64,000 bases of DNA from Dysosmobacter sp. (GTDB lineage Bacteria; Bacillota; Clostridia; Oscillospirales; Oscillospiraceae): positions 1-64,000 of the forward strand of contig JAPFEH010000006.1 in NCBI GenBank assembly GCA_026169195.1. The letters run 5' to 3'. A model generated the notes under the pieces. That model saw only the letters and a list, made by a program, of their open reading frames with translations. It made no database searches and had not been told where the DNA came from. This document shows positions 9,474-17,079 of the stretch, piece by piece; position 1 is the first letter of the stretch, and each line of letters begins with the position of its first letter. The position numbers were made by a program, and so were the translations under genes.

Positions 9474-9502
9474 AGCATAGCACACCGCGCCGCTTCTGTC
9501 AA
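9474..9502 (-). promoter_or_regulatory. Sigma-A promoter of the pflA-pflB operon
   Basis: Minus strand TTGACA (9502-9497), 17-base spacer, TATGCT (9479-9474). Transcription would begin just upstream of the ZTP aptamer. Confidence 0.85.
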
Positions 9503-9569
9503 TAGAGAACCTTCCCACTCTTTTTGCTTTTGGCCGGATGGGCTGGAACTCTGCTGATGTCACTATACG

Positions 9570-9598
9570 TTGATATAAACAGATCGATATGATAAAAT
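9570..9598 (+). promoter_or_regulatory. Putative promoter of the flavoprotein gene
   Basis: TTGATA (9570-9575), 17-base spacer, TAAAAT (9593-9598), 40 bases before the ATG. Confidence 0.6.
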
Positions 9599-9637
9599 AA
9601 ATAAAAAGACAAACAGGAATTTGTGGAGGTAGCGAAT

Positions 9638-10270
9638 ATGAAGACTATTATTTTAAATGCAAGCCCAAGAAAAAATTGGAACACAGCACAGCTTTTGAAA
9701 TCCGCAGCCAAGGGAGCAGAGTCTGCTGGTGCAGAAGTAGAATATATTGATCTGTATGATTTGAATTTTACAGGATGTAGAAGTTGTATGCTCTGTAAAA
9801 GAAAAGATGCAGAGCGGTGCCATTGCTATTGGAAAGATGAACTTTCCCCTATAATTGACAAAGTCTTTTCGGCAGATGCGCTTTTTATCGGTACTCCGAT
9901 TTATTTTGGAAGACCGACAAGCCGGTATTTTGCTTTTACAGAAAGATTGCTTTTTCCTATGCTTTCATACGATGATTACAGCAATTACTTTAAAGGAAAA
10001 GTGAATGTTGGGATGTTTGTTACAATGAATACAACACAGGAAGTTTACGATAAAATGTACAAAAAAGAATTCGTACATTACATGGATGAATTCAGAAGAT
10101 TAAACGGAGATGTTGTTTTGTATCCGTGTTACAATACGCTCCAGGTATCTGACTATTCAAAATTCAATATGAGTAGTTTTGACGAGGAAGTAAAAAAGAA
10201 AACACACGATGAAGTATTTCCTATGGATTTACAAACTGCATATAATCTTGGATTCCAATTAAGTCGATAA
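9638..10270 (+). CDS. Iron-sulfur flavoprotein / NADPH-dependent FMN reductase family
   Basis: A 210-residue flavodoxin-fold protein. The N-terminus MKTIILNASPRKNWNTAQLL is the FMN phosphate-binding loop, and GTPIYFGRPTSRYFAFTERL is the second FMN-contacting segment. Between them GCRSCMLCKRKDAERCHC is a compact four-cysteine motif that in iron-sulfur flavoproteins binds a 4Fe-4S cluster. The likely role is electron transfer or reduction of small oxidants or quinones; the substrate is unknown. The start at 9638 follows GGAGGTAGCGAAT. The gene is visibly AT-rich and uses AAA/ATT-type codons unlike its neighbours, suggesting recent transfer. It has its own promoter and terminator and stands alone. 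Confidence 0.85.
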   Translation: MKTIILNASPRKNWNTAQLLKSAAKGAESAGAEVEYIDLYDLNFTGCRSCMLCKRKDAERCHCYWKDELSPIIDKVFSADALFIGTPIYFGRPTSRYFAFTERLLFPMLSYDDYSNYFKGKVNVGMFVTMNTTQEVYDKMYKKEFVHYMDEFRRLNGDVVLYPCYNTLQVSDYSKFNMSSFDEEVKKKTHDEVFPMDLQTAYNLGFQLSR

Positions 10271-10300
10271 ATTCCAGTTTACCGAGCTGTTATCATCTGT

Positions 10301-10345
10301 AAATATACCTCTCTCCGTCATTTTGACGAAGGGAGGTATATTTAT
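10301..10345 (+). terminator. Terminator after the flavoprotein gene
   Basis: AAATATACCTC (10301-10311) pairs with GAGGTATATTT (10333-10343) around an inner CGTCA/TGACG stem. Confidence 0.7.
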
Positions 10346-10439
10346 ATCCTGAATCAGTCCAAAGGGTAAAAGGGAGCCTTCTCCTGTCAGGAAGGACAAA
10401 AGACGATACATATTTTTTGGGAGCGGACTGAAAAAATAC

Positions 10440-10479
10440 TTGACAAATGACTGTTTATCCCTATAATGAACAATGTTCA
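10440..10479 (+). promoter_or_regulatory. Promoter with a TGAAC-AAT-GTTCA operator for the TetR gene
   Basis: TTGACA (10440-10445), 16-base spacer, TATAAT (10462-10467). The palindrome TGAACAATGTTCA (10467-10479) overlaps the -10 edge and start point, where a TetR protein would repress its own promoter. A related palindrome lies at 11098-11110 ahead of the next gene. Confidence 0.7.
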
Positions 10480-10496
10480 ATATGAGGGGGATGTCT

Positions 10497-11057
10497 GTGA
10501 ATACTGTGGTTACTTCCAAAGAAGAGATCCTGCAGGCCAGCCGAAGGCTGATCCAGCAGCAGGGATGGGCTGCCGTCAGCATCCGCAGTGTTGCTCAGGC
10601 CTGCAATATTTCCGTCGGGTCGATCTATCATTATTTTGACAGCAAATCAGATCTGGCGGCCGCAACGGTGGAGAGTGTCTGGTGCGATATTTTCCATATG
10701 CCTGAGGGACGGGCGGCGTTCTGCTGCTTTACAGACTGCGTTGAATGGGCCTATGAGCGCATGAGACGGGGGAACGAGGCATACCCCGGATTCTTTTCCA
10801 TGCACTCCATGAGCTTTGTGGGAGAGGATAAGGCCGGAGGACAAGAACGCATGGCCAGATCGTGGAAGCACATTCAAGATGGATTTCACAGGGTTCTCAT
10901 GGAGGATGAAGCCGTCAATACGGCTGTTTTTGATGATGTCTTTACGCCTGAAAAATTTGTGGAGATCGTGTTTTCCCTGATTATTTCGTCTCTGCTCCGG
11001 CATGACTATGATGGGGCCGGGGTCGTTGGAATGGTCAAACGAGTCCTGTACCGGTAA
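10497..11057 (+). CDS. TetR/AcrR-family transcriptional regulator
   Basis: A 186-residue regulator. The N-terminal helix-turn-helix reads IRSVAQACNISVGSIYHYFDSK, the most conserved TetR segment. The C-terminal ligand-binding domain is unassigned, as usual. The frame is open from 10473, but AGGGGG at 10485-10490 abuts the ATG at 10491 and is properly spaced only from the GTG at 10497. A strong promoter with an inverted repeat over its start point suggests autorepression. The downstream membrane gene carries a variant of the same palindrome in its leader, so it is the likely second target. Confidence 0.9.
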   Translation: MNTVVTSKEEILQASRRLIQQQGWAAVSIRSVAQACNISVGSIYHYFDSKSDLAAATVESVWCDIFHMPEGRAAFCCFTDCVEWAYERMRRGNEAYPGFFSMHSMSFVGEDKAGGQERMARSWKHIQDGFHRVLMEDEAVNTAVFDDVFTPEKFVEIVFSLIISSLLRHDYDGAGVVGMVKRVLYR

Positions 11058-11060
11058 AGA

Positions 11061-11087
11061 ATTCCCGCTGCTTTGGGAATTTTTTAT
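11061..11087 (+). terminator. Short terminator after the TetR gene
   Basis: AATTCCC (11061-11067) with GGGAATT (11076-11082), then TTTT. Only a 7-bp stem, so some read-through to the 7TM gene is likely. Confidence 0.6.
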
Positions 11088-11097
11088 CCCTCAAATT

Positions 11098-11110
11098 GAA
11101 TATCGTTCAT
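11098..11110 (+). promoter_or_regulatory. Second, variant TetR operator
   Basis: TGAATATCGTTCA matches the operator at 10467-10479 in both outer arms. The two 22-base surroundings agree at 16 positions and both end in TATGAG. It lies 28 bases ahead of the 7TM gene. Confidence 0.55.
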
Positions 11111-11137
11111 TATGAGTAAGAAAGTGAGGAAACATGT

Positions 11138-11809
11138 ATGCAAGCAATCGTTGAGACCCTGTTTGATGTGGTCTATCTGATTTCTGTCATTGCCATTGGC
11201 ATCACCATGATCGTAAAGAGCAAGGGGAGCGGGGAATACCGGCTCTTCGGGATCATGGCCGTTGTGCTGGGCGCTGGAGACGCCTTCCATCTGGTTCCCC
11301 GGGCGGTGGCGCTTTGCACCACCGGACTGGAAAACTTTACGGCTGCGCTGGGAATGGGAAAATTCATCACCTCCATCACCATGACAGTTTTTTATGTTCT
11401 GCTGTACTATGTGTGGCGGATCCGCTATCAGGTCAAGGGCAGGCAGAACATCACGGCTGCGGTGTATCTGCTGGCTGCCCTGCGGATCGTGCTCTGCCTG
11501 TTCCCGCAGAACGGGTGGCTCAGTGCCGATGCGCCGCTGTTCTGGGGGATTTACCGCAACATCCCCTTCGCTCTGCTGGGGCTGCTGATTATTGTGCTGT
11601 TTTATCAGAGCACCCGTGCAGAAAAGGATCCCCCGTTCCGCCATATGTGGCTGACCATCGTCCTCAGCTTTGGCTTCTATCTCCCTGTGGTGCTTTGGGC
11701 GGATACCATCCCCATGATCGGGATGCTGATGATCCCGAAGACCTGTGCTTATGTGTGGACGGTCCTCATCGGATATCATGCCATGAAAAACAGCACCAAG
11801 ACCTCGTAA
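11138..11809 (+). CDS. Seven-helix integral membrane protein of unknown function
   Basis: A 223-residue protein with about seven hydrophobic helices: VVYLISVIAIGITMIV at the N-terminus, then LFGIMAVVLGAGDAFHLVP, a helix near residues 75-93, and four more to the end. Polar residues sit within helices (GDAFHLVPR, VLWADTIPMIG), hinting at ligand or ion contact. I recognise no catalytic motif and do not assign a family. GTGAGGAAAC precedes the ATG. The gene follows the TetR regulator and shares an operator-like palindrome with it, so it probably responds to the same signal. A transporter, sensor or membrane-stress protein would all fit. Confidence 0.8.
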   Translation: MQAIVETLFDVVYLISVIAIGITMIVKSKGSGEYRLFGIMAVVLGAGDAFHLVPRAVALCTTGLENFTAALGMGKFITSITMTVFYVLLYYVWRIRYQVKGRQNITAAVYLLAALRIVLCLFPQNGWLSADAPLFWGIYRNIPFALLGLLIIVLFYQSTRAEKDPPFRHMWLTIVLSFGFYLPVVLWADTIPMIGMLMIPKTCAYVWTVLIGYHAMKNSTKTS

Positions 11810-11816
11810 ATATTTG

Positions 11817-11849
11817 AGCGGCAGGCTATCCTTTGGATAGCCTGCCGCT
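11817..11849. terminator. Bidirectional terminator between the 7TM gene and the ABC operon
   Basis: Perfect 15-bp stem (11817-11831 with 11835-11849) and TTT loop, between convergent genes. Confidence 0.8.
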
Positions 11850-11883
11850 GTCTGTTGTTTCAAAAGCGCGCCGCGCCTGCTGC

Positions 11884-12651
11884 TTATTTTCCGGCGGCGC
11901 GGAAAAAGATCCGGATGCCGCCGTCCGCCCCGTCAGACACCTCCGCCTCGACCTGATAAAGCTCCCGCAGAAAGGAGGGCGTCAGCAGCTCCCGCGGCGT
12001 CCCGCTGCCTGCGATCCGGCCGCCTTTCATGGCGTACAGGCGGTCGCAGTAGGCTGCGGCAAGATTCAGGTCATGAATCGCGGCGACCACGGTGCGGCCG
12101 CAGGATTTGACCAGCTCCATCAATTGCAGCTGGTACTGGATATCCAAGTGGTTTGTGGGTTCGTCCAGAATCAGCACCTCCGTTTGCTGTGCCAGAGCGC
12201 GGGCAATCAGCACCCGCTGCTTTTCTCCGCCGGAGAGGGTGGAGAAGCTGCGTTCCCGCAGGGCGGTGATCCCTGTTCTTTCCATGGCTTCCGCGACAAG
12301 GCGGTCATCTTCCGCATTGTCGCGTTCCAGCAGCCCTTTATAGGGGGTGCGCCCCATGCGGACCATTTTTTCCACGGAAAAATCGAAGCTGAATTCGTTG
12401 GTCTGCGCCATGACGCCCAGCGACTGCGCGGATTCCCGCAGACTCATGGAGGACAGCGCCTTTCCGTCCAGCAAAACGGCGCCGCCGGAGGGCTTCAGCA
12501 CCCGATAGACCGCTTTCAGCAGCGTGGATTTTCCGCTGCCGTTGGGGCCGATGATCCCAATGACCTCCTGACTGCCGGCATGCAGGGAGACGCCCTGAAC
12601 GATGGGGGTGTTTCGAATGGATACCGCCAGATCTTGGACGCAAAGCTCCAT
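11884..12651 (-). CDS. btuD: ABC transporter ATPase, cobalamin/Fe-siderophore type (BtuD-like)
   Basis: ATP-binding subunit, 255 residues. Walker A is GPNGSGKST, the signature is LSGGEKQRVLIARAL, Walker B is VLILDEPTNHLDI and the switch His is in AAIHDLNLA. The FecE/BtuD subfamily is indicated by VYRVLKPSGGAVLLDG and by the partner permease. The start codon directly abuts the permease stop. The operon is preceded by a cobalamin riboswitch, so vitamin B12 or a corrinoid is the likely cargo. Sequence of this subunit alone could not exclude iron-siderophore uptake. Confidence 0.9.
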   Translation of the reverse strand: MELCVQDLAVSIRNTPIVQGVSLHAGSQEVIGIIGPNGSGKSTLLKAVYRVLKPSGGAVLLDGKALSSMSLRESAQSLGVMAQTNEFSFDFSVEKMVRMGRTPYKGLLERDNAEDDRLVAEAMERTGITALRERSFSTLSGGEKQRVLIARALAQQTEVLILDEPTNHLDIQYQLQLMELVKSCGRTVVAAIHDLNLAAAYCDRLYAMKGGRIAGSGTPRELLTPSFLRELYQVEAEVSDGADGGIRIFFRAAGK

Positions 12652-13719
12652 TTACTCACCTCCGAATCCGTACTGCTTGGTCAGCATCAGATAAATGAAG
12701 AAGGGACCGCCGATGATCCCGGTCACGACGCCGATGGGCAGCTCAACATTCGTTAAGTAGATGCGGGCGAATACATCGCACCACACCAGAAAAATACCGC
12801 CGGCAAGAACTGCGGCAGGCATCAGCCGGCGATGCTCTGAACCGGTAAACATGCGGATGACATGAGGGATAATCAGTCCCACAAAGCCAATGGTGCCCAC
12901 CATGGAGACCATGATTCCGGTCAGGCAGGCAGAGAGGATCATGTAAAGCTTCCGCAGACGCACGACATCCATTCCAAGGGTTACGGCGGAGTCCTGTCCC
13001 AGCAGCATCACGTCCAGCGGACGGAATTGTGTCAGGAAGAATCCGCCCACCAGCAGCAGTCCTGCAAAGGGAAGGGGCAGCATATCCCATGTGGTACTGG
13101 CAAGGCTGCCCTGCGTCCAGAAATTGACGCTGCGGATCCCGTCGGCGTCTTCCGCCGTGTAAATCAGAAAATTGGTGAAGGAGGTGCAGATGGCGTTGAC
13201 GGCCATTCCAGCCAGCAGCAGCTTGACGGTACTGCTGCTGCCCTTTCCGGAAAACGCCACCGTAAAGACAAATGCGGAGGCAGCCAAAGCGCCGAGAAAT
13301 GCGCCGAAGGCGGTCCCGTAATTGCCGAACAGCCGGAACGCGCCTGCCAGAATCGCTGCGGAGGCGCCAAGCGTAGCGCCGGAAGAGATTCCCAGCACAT
13401 AGGGGTTTGCCAGCGGGTTGCGGACAATGGCCTGCATCACCACACCGGAGATCGCCAGTCCTGCGCCGACAAGGGCCGCCATCAGCACACGGGGCAGGCG
13501 AATGCTGATGACAATGGTGGCGGTGGCGCCGCCGGGCAGCTGTGCGGAATGGCCCAGAAGGCGATCCCAAAGATAGATCAGCCAATCCCGTACTGCGGCG
13601 GCGACCTCACCGGCAGGCAGTGAAACGGCACCGAATCCCATGGACAGCACCAGAGATGCCAGCAGTGCTGCTGCCAGCAGGGCGAGGAAAAGACCGTAGG
13701 AGAGTCTGTTCTTTTTCAC
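12652..13719 (-). CDS. btuC: ABC transporter permease, FecCD/BtuC family
   Basis: A 355-residue membrane permease with about ten hydrophobic helices. Family motifs are IRLPRVLMAALVGAGLAISGVVMQ, NPLANPYVLGISSGATLGA, and GFVGLIIPHVIRM(F)TG near the C-terminus, the loop that docks the ATPase. Such permeases import B12, haem or siderophores as a homodimer. It lies 13 bases downstream of the binding protein and directly abuts the ATPase. One permease gene is present, so it would form a homodimer like BtuC. Confidence 0.92.
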   Translation of the reverse strand: MKKNRLSYGLFLALLAAALLASLVLSMGFGAVSLPAGEVAAAVRDWLIYLWDRLLGHSAQLPGGATATIVISIRLPRVLMAALVGAGLAISGVVMQAIVRNPLANPYVLGISSGATLGASAAILAGAFRLFGNYGTAFGAFLGALAASAFVFTVAFSGKGSSSTVKLLLAGMAVNAICTSFTNFLIYTAEDADGIRSVNFWTQGSLASTTWDMLPLPFAGLLLVGGFFLTQFRPLDVMLLGQDSAVTLGMDVVRLRKLYMILSACLTGIMVSMVGTIGFVGLIIPHVIRMFTGSEHRRLMPAAVLAGGIFLVWCDVFARIYLTNVELPIGVVTGIIGGPFFIYLMLTKQYGFGGE

Positions 13720-13732
13720 GGGACGCCGCCTT

Positions 13733-14761
13733 TTATTTGTGCAGCATCTGCGCCAGACCCTCGATGTCCTCCACGGTGCGCATACTGCCGCAGTAGAAGG
13801 AGACGTGCGTGATTACATAAAAATTGTCATTCTTGACCGCCGTGACATCGGCAAGGGCCGGGTTGCTCTTCAGCCCTTCGATGGTATCTGCCGCCGGCTT
13901 GGTTTCACGGTCGATGACCAGAATCGCGTCTGGATTCTTGTCGATCAGAACCTCCATGCTGGCATAACCGTATTCCTCGTCCAGACATTTGCCGCCGGCC
14001 AGCTCAATGATGTTGGCGGTCAGGTCTGTGTCTGCCCGGGCAAACCACTCGTTGTCTTTGAGCATCTGCACGGTCAAAACCGTGGGGCGCTCATCTTCGG
14101 GGATCTCTGCGGTCCGGGCCTCCACGGCGGCCAGCCGTGTCCGGATGTCCTGAATGACGGCATCCGTCTTTTCCTGAATATCAAAAATCAGGCCGATATT
14201 TTGGATATCCTCGATCAGATATTCAAAGTTCCGTTTTCCAAGACCGGATACGGTGTTCGTCATCAAATAGCAGTTGATGCCCAAATCGTTCCAGTTTTCC
14301 ACGCCGCCCAGATCCTCGTCGGCAAACAGAGAGCCCCAGCCGATGATGAGATCCGGCTCCAGAGAGATCACGGTCTCCTTGGAGGGGTAATCGTCCTGCG
14401 CCAGAAAATTCAGGGCTTCGTATTCTGCCGCGGTTTCTTCCCAAGGGGTGCTGGTGCGGTGGGCTGTGGCAACGATCAGATCTCCCAGCCCCAGACTCAG
14501 CAGCAGCTCCGTGTTGGCCTGTGACACACTGAGGACCCGCTCCGGACGGCTTTGGAAGGTCTGCTCAATGACCTCGCCGTTTTGGTTGTGCGTCTGGATC
14601 GTAACAGGGTAGTGATCCTCCTGCGGCAGCTGCGCCGCAGGCTGCTGCTGGGCATTTCCGGTGTCAGGTGCCGGGGGAGTGCTTTCCTGCGTCTCGGCGC
14701 CGCAGGCAAACAGGCTGACGCTCATCATCAGAGCCAGAATGAGGGATGCGATTCGTTTCAT
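13733..14761 (-). CDS. btuF: Corrinoid/iron-complex binding lipoprotein (BtuF-like)
   Basis: Extracellular substrate-binding lipoprotein, 342 residues. A signal peptide ends in SLFAC, putting the lipidated Cys near residue 20, followed by a Pro/Gln-rich linker. The periplasmic-binding-protein type 3 fold is shown by RPERVLSVSQANTELLLSLG, the central helix region with LEPDLIIGWGS, and MEVLIDKNPDAILVID. The ATG at 14761 follows GGAGAAACCGCT; upstream open frame lies inside the riboswitch leader and is not translated product. First gene of the importer operon, so it is the gene most directly exposed to the cobalamin riboswitch. Confidence 0.9.
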   Translation of the reverse strand: MKRIASLILALMMSVSLFACGAETQESTPPAPDTGNAQQQPAAQLPQEDHYPVTIQTHNQNGEVIEQTFQSRPERVLSVSQANTELLLSLGLGDLIVATAHRTSTPWEETAAEYEALNFLAQDDYPSKETVISLEPDLIIGWGSLFADEDLGGVENWNDLGINCYLMTNTVSGLGKRNFEYLIEDIQNIGLIFDIQEKTDAVIQDIRTRLAAVEARTAEIPEDERPTVLTVQMLKDNEWFARADTDLTANIIELAGGKCLDEEYGYASMEVLIDKNPDAILVIDRETKPAADTIEGLKSNPALADVTAVKNDNFYVITHVSFYCGSMRTVEDIEGLAQMLHK

Positions 14762-14794
14762 AGCGGTTTCTCCTTTGTTTTTTATCATCACCGC

Positions 14795-14825
14795 AAAAAG
14801 CCCCGCTTTCCTGAGAAAGCGGGGC
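14795..14825 (-). terminator. Terminator of the cobalamin riboswitch
   Basis: 11-bp stem (14800-14810 with 14815-14825) followed on the minus strand by TTTTT. It lies between the aptamer and the btuF start, the usual place for transcriptional attenuation. Confidence 0.85.
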
Positions 14826-14904
14826 GAATGGTATGCAAAAAGAAGGTGGTGGGAGCACACCTCAATGCAAACAGGCCACTTTCTGCGGAAGATGCCTATT
14901 TTCC

Positions 14905-15071
14905 CTGTAAACAGCAGGTTTCCTGACTTACGGATCGCTGCCATGCCGCGCCTTCTCACAAAAATCGCAATGGCTGTCTGCGGCTGGCTCCCCGTTTACA
15001 GTGACCGGATCGTTCGGGAGTTGCACCCGATTCCCTTTTACCTTCTTCAGCGGAAGAAGCACTGTTCACAG
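14905..15071 (-). promoter_or_regulatory. Cobalamin (AdoCbl-type) riboswitch
   Basis: The minus-strand leader contains GGTAAAAGGGAATCGGGTGC, TCCCGAACGATCCGGTCACTG, a GGCAGCGATCCG block and AAGTCAGGAAACCTGC, which are the conserved B12-box elements of cobalamin riboswitches. The closing P1 helix is visible: 15064-15071 pairs with 14905-14912 with one G-U. With the promoter upstream and a terminator downstream, cobalamin should switch the importer off. This is the main evidence that the importer carries corrinoids. Confidence 0.93.
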
Positions 15072-15089
15072 TGATTCAATTGTGTTTTG

Positions 15090-15118
15090 AATATACAACA
15101 GATCGGCGGCGCTGTCAA
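15090..15118 (-). promoter_or_regulatory. Sigma-A promoter of the btu operon
   Basis: Minus strand TTGACA (15118-15113), 17-base spacer, TATATT (15095-15090), 19 bases before the aptamer. Confidence 0.85.
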
Positions 15119-15162
15119 GCGCCGTCCTTTCTCTGCCTTCCTCTCAGGGAAAGGTGGGGCGG

Positions 15163-15747
15163 TTATTCTGCCGGCTGCTCCAAAGCGGGCTTTTTCTTTC
15201 GAGACCCGCGCCGTGAACGGGACGGACGGGCGGGCTTTTCCGGAGCGGCAGGAGGCTCCGGAGCATCAAAGAGAGACTTCAGATGTCCGTACAGCAGGCT
15301 GCCGCGGCAGGTGCCGTATTCCTGAATCAGAGCGCTTTCCAGTTCCCGCTGGTCGGCAGACCGCAGCAGGAAGGGCAGGGGCAGGCAGTCTTCGATGGAG
15401 GGACGCAGGTCCACCTCCCGAAAGGCGTCTGCATAGCGGGCGCGCAGCGCGTCGATGGAGGCGGCGTAGCCCTTGTCCTGACTGATGACATAGGCGTAAT
15501 CCGTTTCTCCCCGTCCTACCAGAACACCCAGCTCCGTGATGATCTGAAAATCAATGGCATTCCGGCCGCCCCGGACGCTTTCCACATACTGCACACCGGC
15601 CTGTGTGCCGGCACAGAGCTTTTGGATTTTGCTGAGGGCAAGTCCTGTTTTCTGATAAAAAACCAGCACTGTATCCTGCGGAGAGAGCATGTCGATGCCC
15701 TTCAGTCCGGTGCCGATGTTGTTATCTCCGTCTACTAAAAAAATCAT
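15163..15747 (-). CDS. PIN-like domain protein, function unknown
   Basis: A 194-residue protein beginning MIFLVDGDNNIGTGLKGID, resembling the first acidic strand of PIN/NYN nuclease folds. Further acidic positions are in NAIDFQIITELGVLVGRGETDYAYVIS and ISQDKGY, the order expected for a metal-dependent RNase core. The C-terminal 40 residues are a basic Arg/Ser/Lys-rich tail (RPSRSRRGSRKKK) likely to contact nucleic acid. The open frame extends upstream to 16020, but homology-like sequence starts at the ATG at 15747. No antitoxin-like partner is adjacent, so a toxin role is not indicated. Ribonuclease activity is inference from the fold. Confidence 0.7.
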   Translation of the reverse strand: MIFLVDGDNNIGTGLKGIDMLSPQDTVLVFYQKTGLALSKIQKLCAGTQAGVQYVESVRGGRNAIDFQIITELGVLVGRGETDYAYVISQDKGYAASIDALRARYADAFREVDLRPSIEDCLPLPFLLRSADQRELESALIQEYGTCRGSLLYGHLKSLFDAPEPPAAPEKPARPSRSRRGSRKKKPALEQPAE

Positions 15748-15895
15748 GATGTTGTGAATCCTTTGTATCGTTTTTGGTTTCACCAGTATAGCAAAGATGG
15801 GGGTGAAAGGCAAGTGCAGCGGCTCCTGCCGGAAAAGAATGAAGATAGGCAGGACCGGATGCTTTTTCAGACACGGGCGGGAAAAGGAAAGCGGA

Positions 15896-16384
15896 TCAGT
15901 GCAGAGCCCACCTTGCATTTGCCTTTTCAAGCAGCGCTGCGATCTGCTGCGCATAGTTTGAAACGATCGCCTGATCGTCCTCATGGATCGAAGCGTCGTA
16001 CAACAGGACGCCGTATTCATAACCGCCGGTGAGAAGCGGCCAGATAATCAAAGAATTGGTATAGGGATGTTCCTCATCGGTGCAGGGGGAACTGACAAAA
16101 AGATTTCCATGCAGGTGCAGATATCCGGGATAATATACGCTGTATGTGAAGGCTTCGGCGTCTGTGCCGCTGTATTGCGGCGTGAAACAGGTTGAAAACG
16201 GAGCCGCATCCATACCGGCAGAATAGCCATGGTACTTCGCAGCACGGATGAAATACCATGAAATATTGAGTAGGGTGAAAACAAGCACTGCACTGAGGAG
16301 GAACCGTCGTAAAACCGATCTTTTTTCATCATGTTTCCACCTGCCGATCCTGATAGCGTTTTCTGCTGATGTCATTGAATTCAA
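15896..16384 (-). CDS. Single-TM hypothetical protein, probably frameshifted near its start
   Basis: The last 130 residues read as a real protein: a basic N-end, one hydrophobic helix (FLLSAVLVFTLLNISWYFI), and an extracellular domain with two cysteines. The in-frame start has no ribosome binding site. By contrast, ATGATG at 16332-16327 follows AGGTGG at a good distance but is out of frame by one base. A single extra A in the A6 run at 16321-16326 would give a 145-residue protein starting MMKKRSVLRRFLLSAV, an ideal membrane-anchor start. Function is not recognised. Either the sequence has lost one base here or the gene is damaged. Confidence 0.55.
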   Translation of the reverse strand: MNSMTSAENAIRIGRWKHDEKRSVLRRFLLSAVLVFTLLNISWYFIRAAKYHGYSAGMDAAPFSTCFTPQYSGTDAEAFTYSVYYPGYLHLHGNLFVSSPCTDEEHPYTNSLIIWPLLTGGYEYGVLLYDASIHEDDQAIVSNYAQQIAALLEKANARWALH

Positions 16385-16447
16385 TCTGCGGGGCGTGAGA
16401 TCAGGTAACGCTCAAAAAAAGAGTGGAACTGCCTGCTGTTTTTCCGG

Positions 16448-16476
16448 AAAAAGGAGGCCCGAAGGCCTCCTTTTTT
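16448..16476. terminator. Terminator after hpf
   Basis: AAAAAGGAGGCC (16448-16459), CGAA loop, GGCCTCCTTTTT (16464-16475); symmetric and therefore usable on both strands. It lies 8 bases from the hpf stop. Confidence 0.85.
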
Positions 16477-16483
16477 GTATGTG

Positions 16484-17029
16484 TTATTCCTCTTCGTCTG
16501 TGACAATCAGACCGTAGCCTCCGTTTTTGCGGTGATAGACAATGGAGAGACTGTCATCCTCGCTGCTGCGGAATACGAAGAAATCATGTCCCAGCAGGTT
16601 CATCTGCAAAATGGCTTCCTCGGGGCTCATGGGTTTGACGGAGAAGCGCTTTGTACGGACGATGTTGAATTCCTTTTCCTCGGCGACCTCGAAGTCATCG
16701 TCGGGAGAGACAGCGGGGAAGCCCTCGCTGCGCAGACGCTTGGACAGGCGGGTTTTGTTTTTCAGGATCTGGCGCTCGATATAACCCACGGCGGCGTCAA
16801 TGGCGCCGCGCATATCCCCATCCGGCGCCTCGGTCTGAGCGCGCAGCAGCGTCCCGCTGCCGCGGATGGTAATTTCCACCGTGCAAAGGTGATCCTTCTC
16901 CACAGTAAAGGTCACTGCGGCTGTGGTGTCTTCCTGAAAGTACCGTTCCAGCTTGGAGATTTTCTTCTCAGCATAGCTTTTGATGGAATCGTTCAGGGCA
17001 ACTTTTTTGCAGGTGTACGTATACTTCAT
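16484..17029 (-). CDS. hpf: Ribosome hibernation-promoting factor, long form
   Basis: A 181-residue long-type HPF, which pairs 70S ribosomes into inactive 100S dimers in stationary phase. The N-terminal RaiA-like domain (about residues 1-95) contains LNDSIKSYAEKKISKLERYF and AIDAAVGYIERQILKNKTR. A charged linker leads to the C-terminal dimerisation domain (IVRTKRFSVKPMSPEEAILQ ... GHDFFVFR), which is present only in the long form. It stands alone with its own promoter and terminator. Confidence 0.95.
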   Translation of the reverse strand: MKYTYTCKKVALNDSIKSYAEKKISKLERYFQEDTTAAVTFTVEKDHLCTVEITIRGSGTLLRAQTEAPDGDMRGAIDAAVGYIERQILKNKTRLSKRLRSEGFPAVSPDDDFEVAEEKEFNIVRTKRFSVKPMSPEEAILQMNLLGHDFFVFRSSEDDSLSIVYHRKNGGYGLIVTDEEE

Positions 17030-17079
17030 AGAGATCGCTCCTTTCGTGTGAAAGAGAGACGGGGTTCTCTCTTTTGTTC

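Noticed and set aside
15163..15747. Toxin of a toxin-antitoxin pair for the PIN-like protein
   Set aside because: No small DNA-binding partner gene is adjacent, and the basic C-terminal tail is unlike VapC toxins.
16321..16332. Programmed -1 frameshift at the A6 run
   Set aside because: The codons in frame are AAA AAA, which do not match the X-XXY-YYZ arrangement in the needed phase, and no downstream stimulatory structure is evident. A missing base is simpler.
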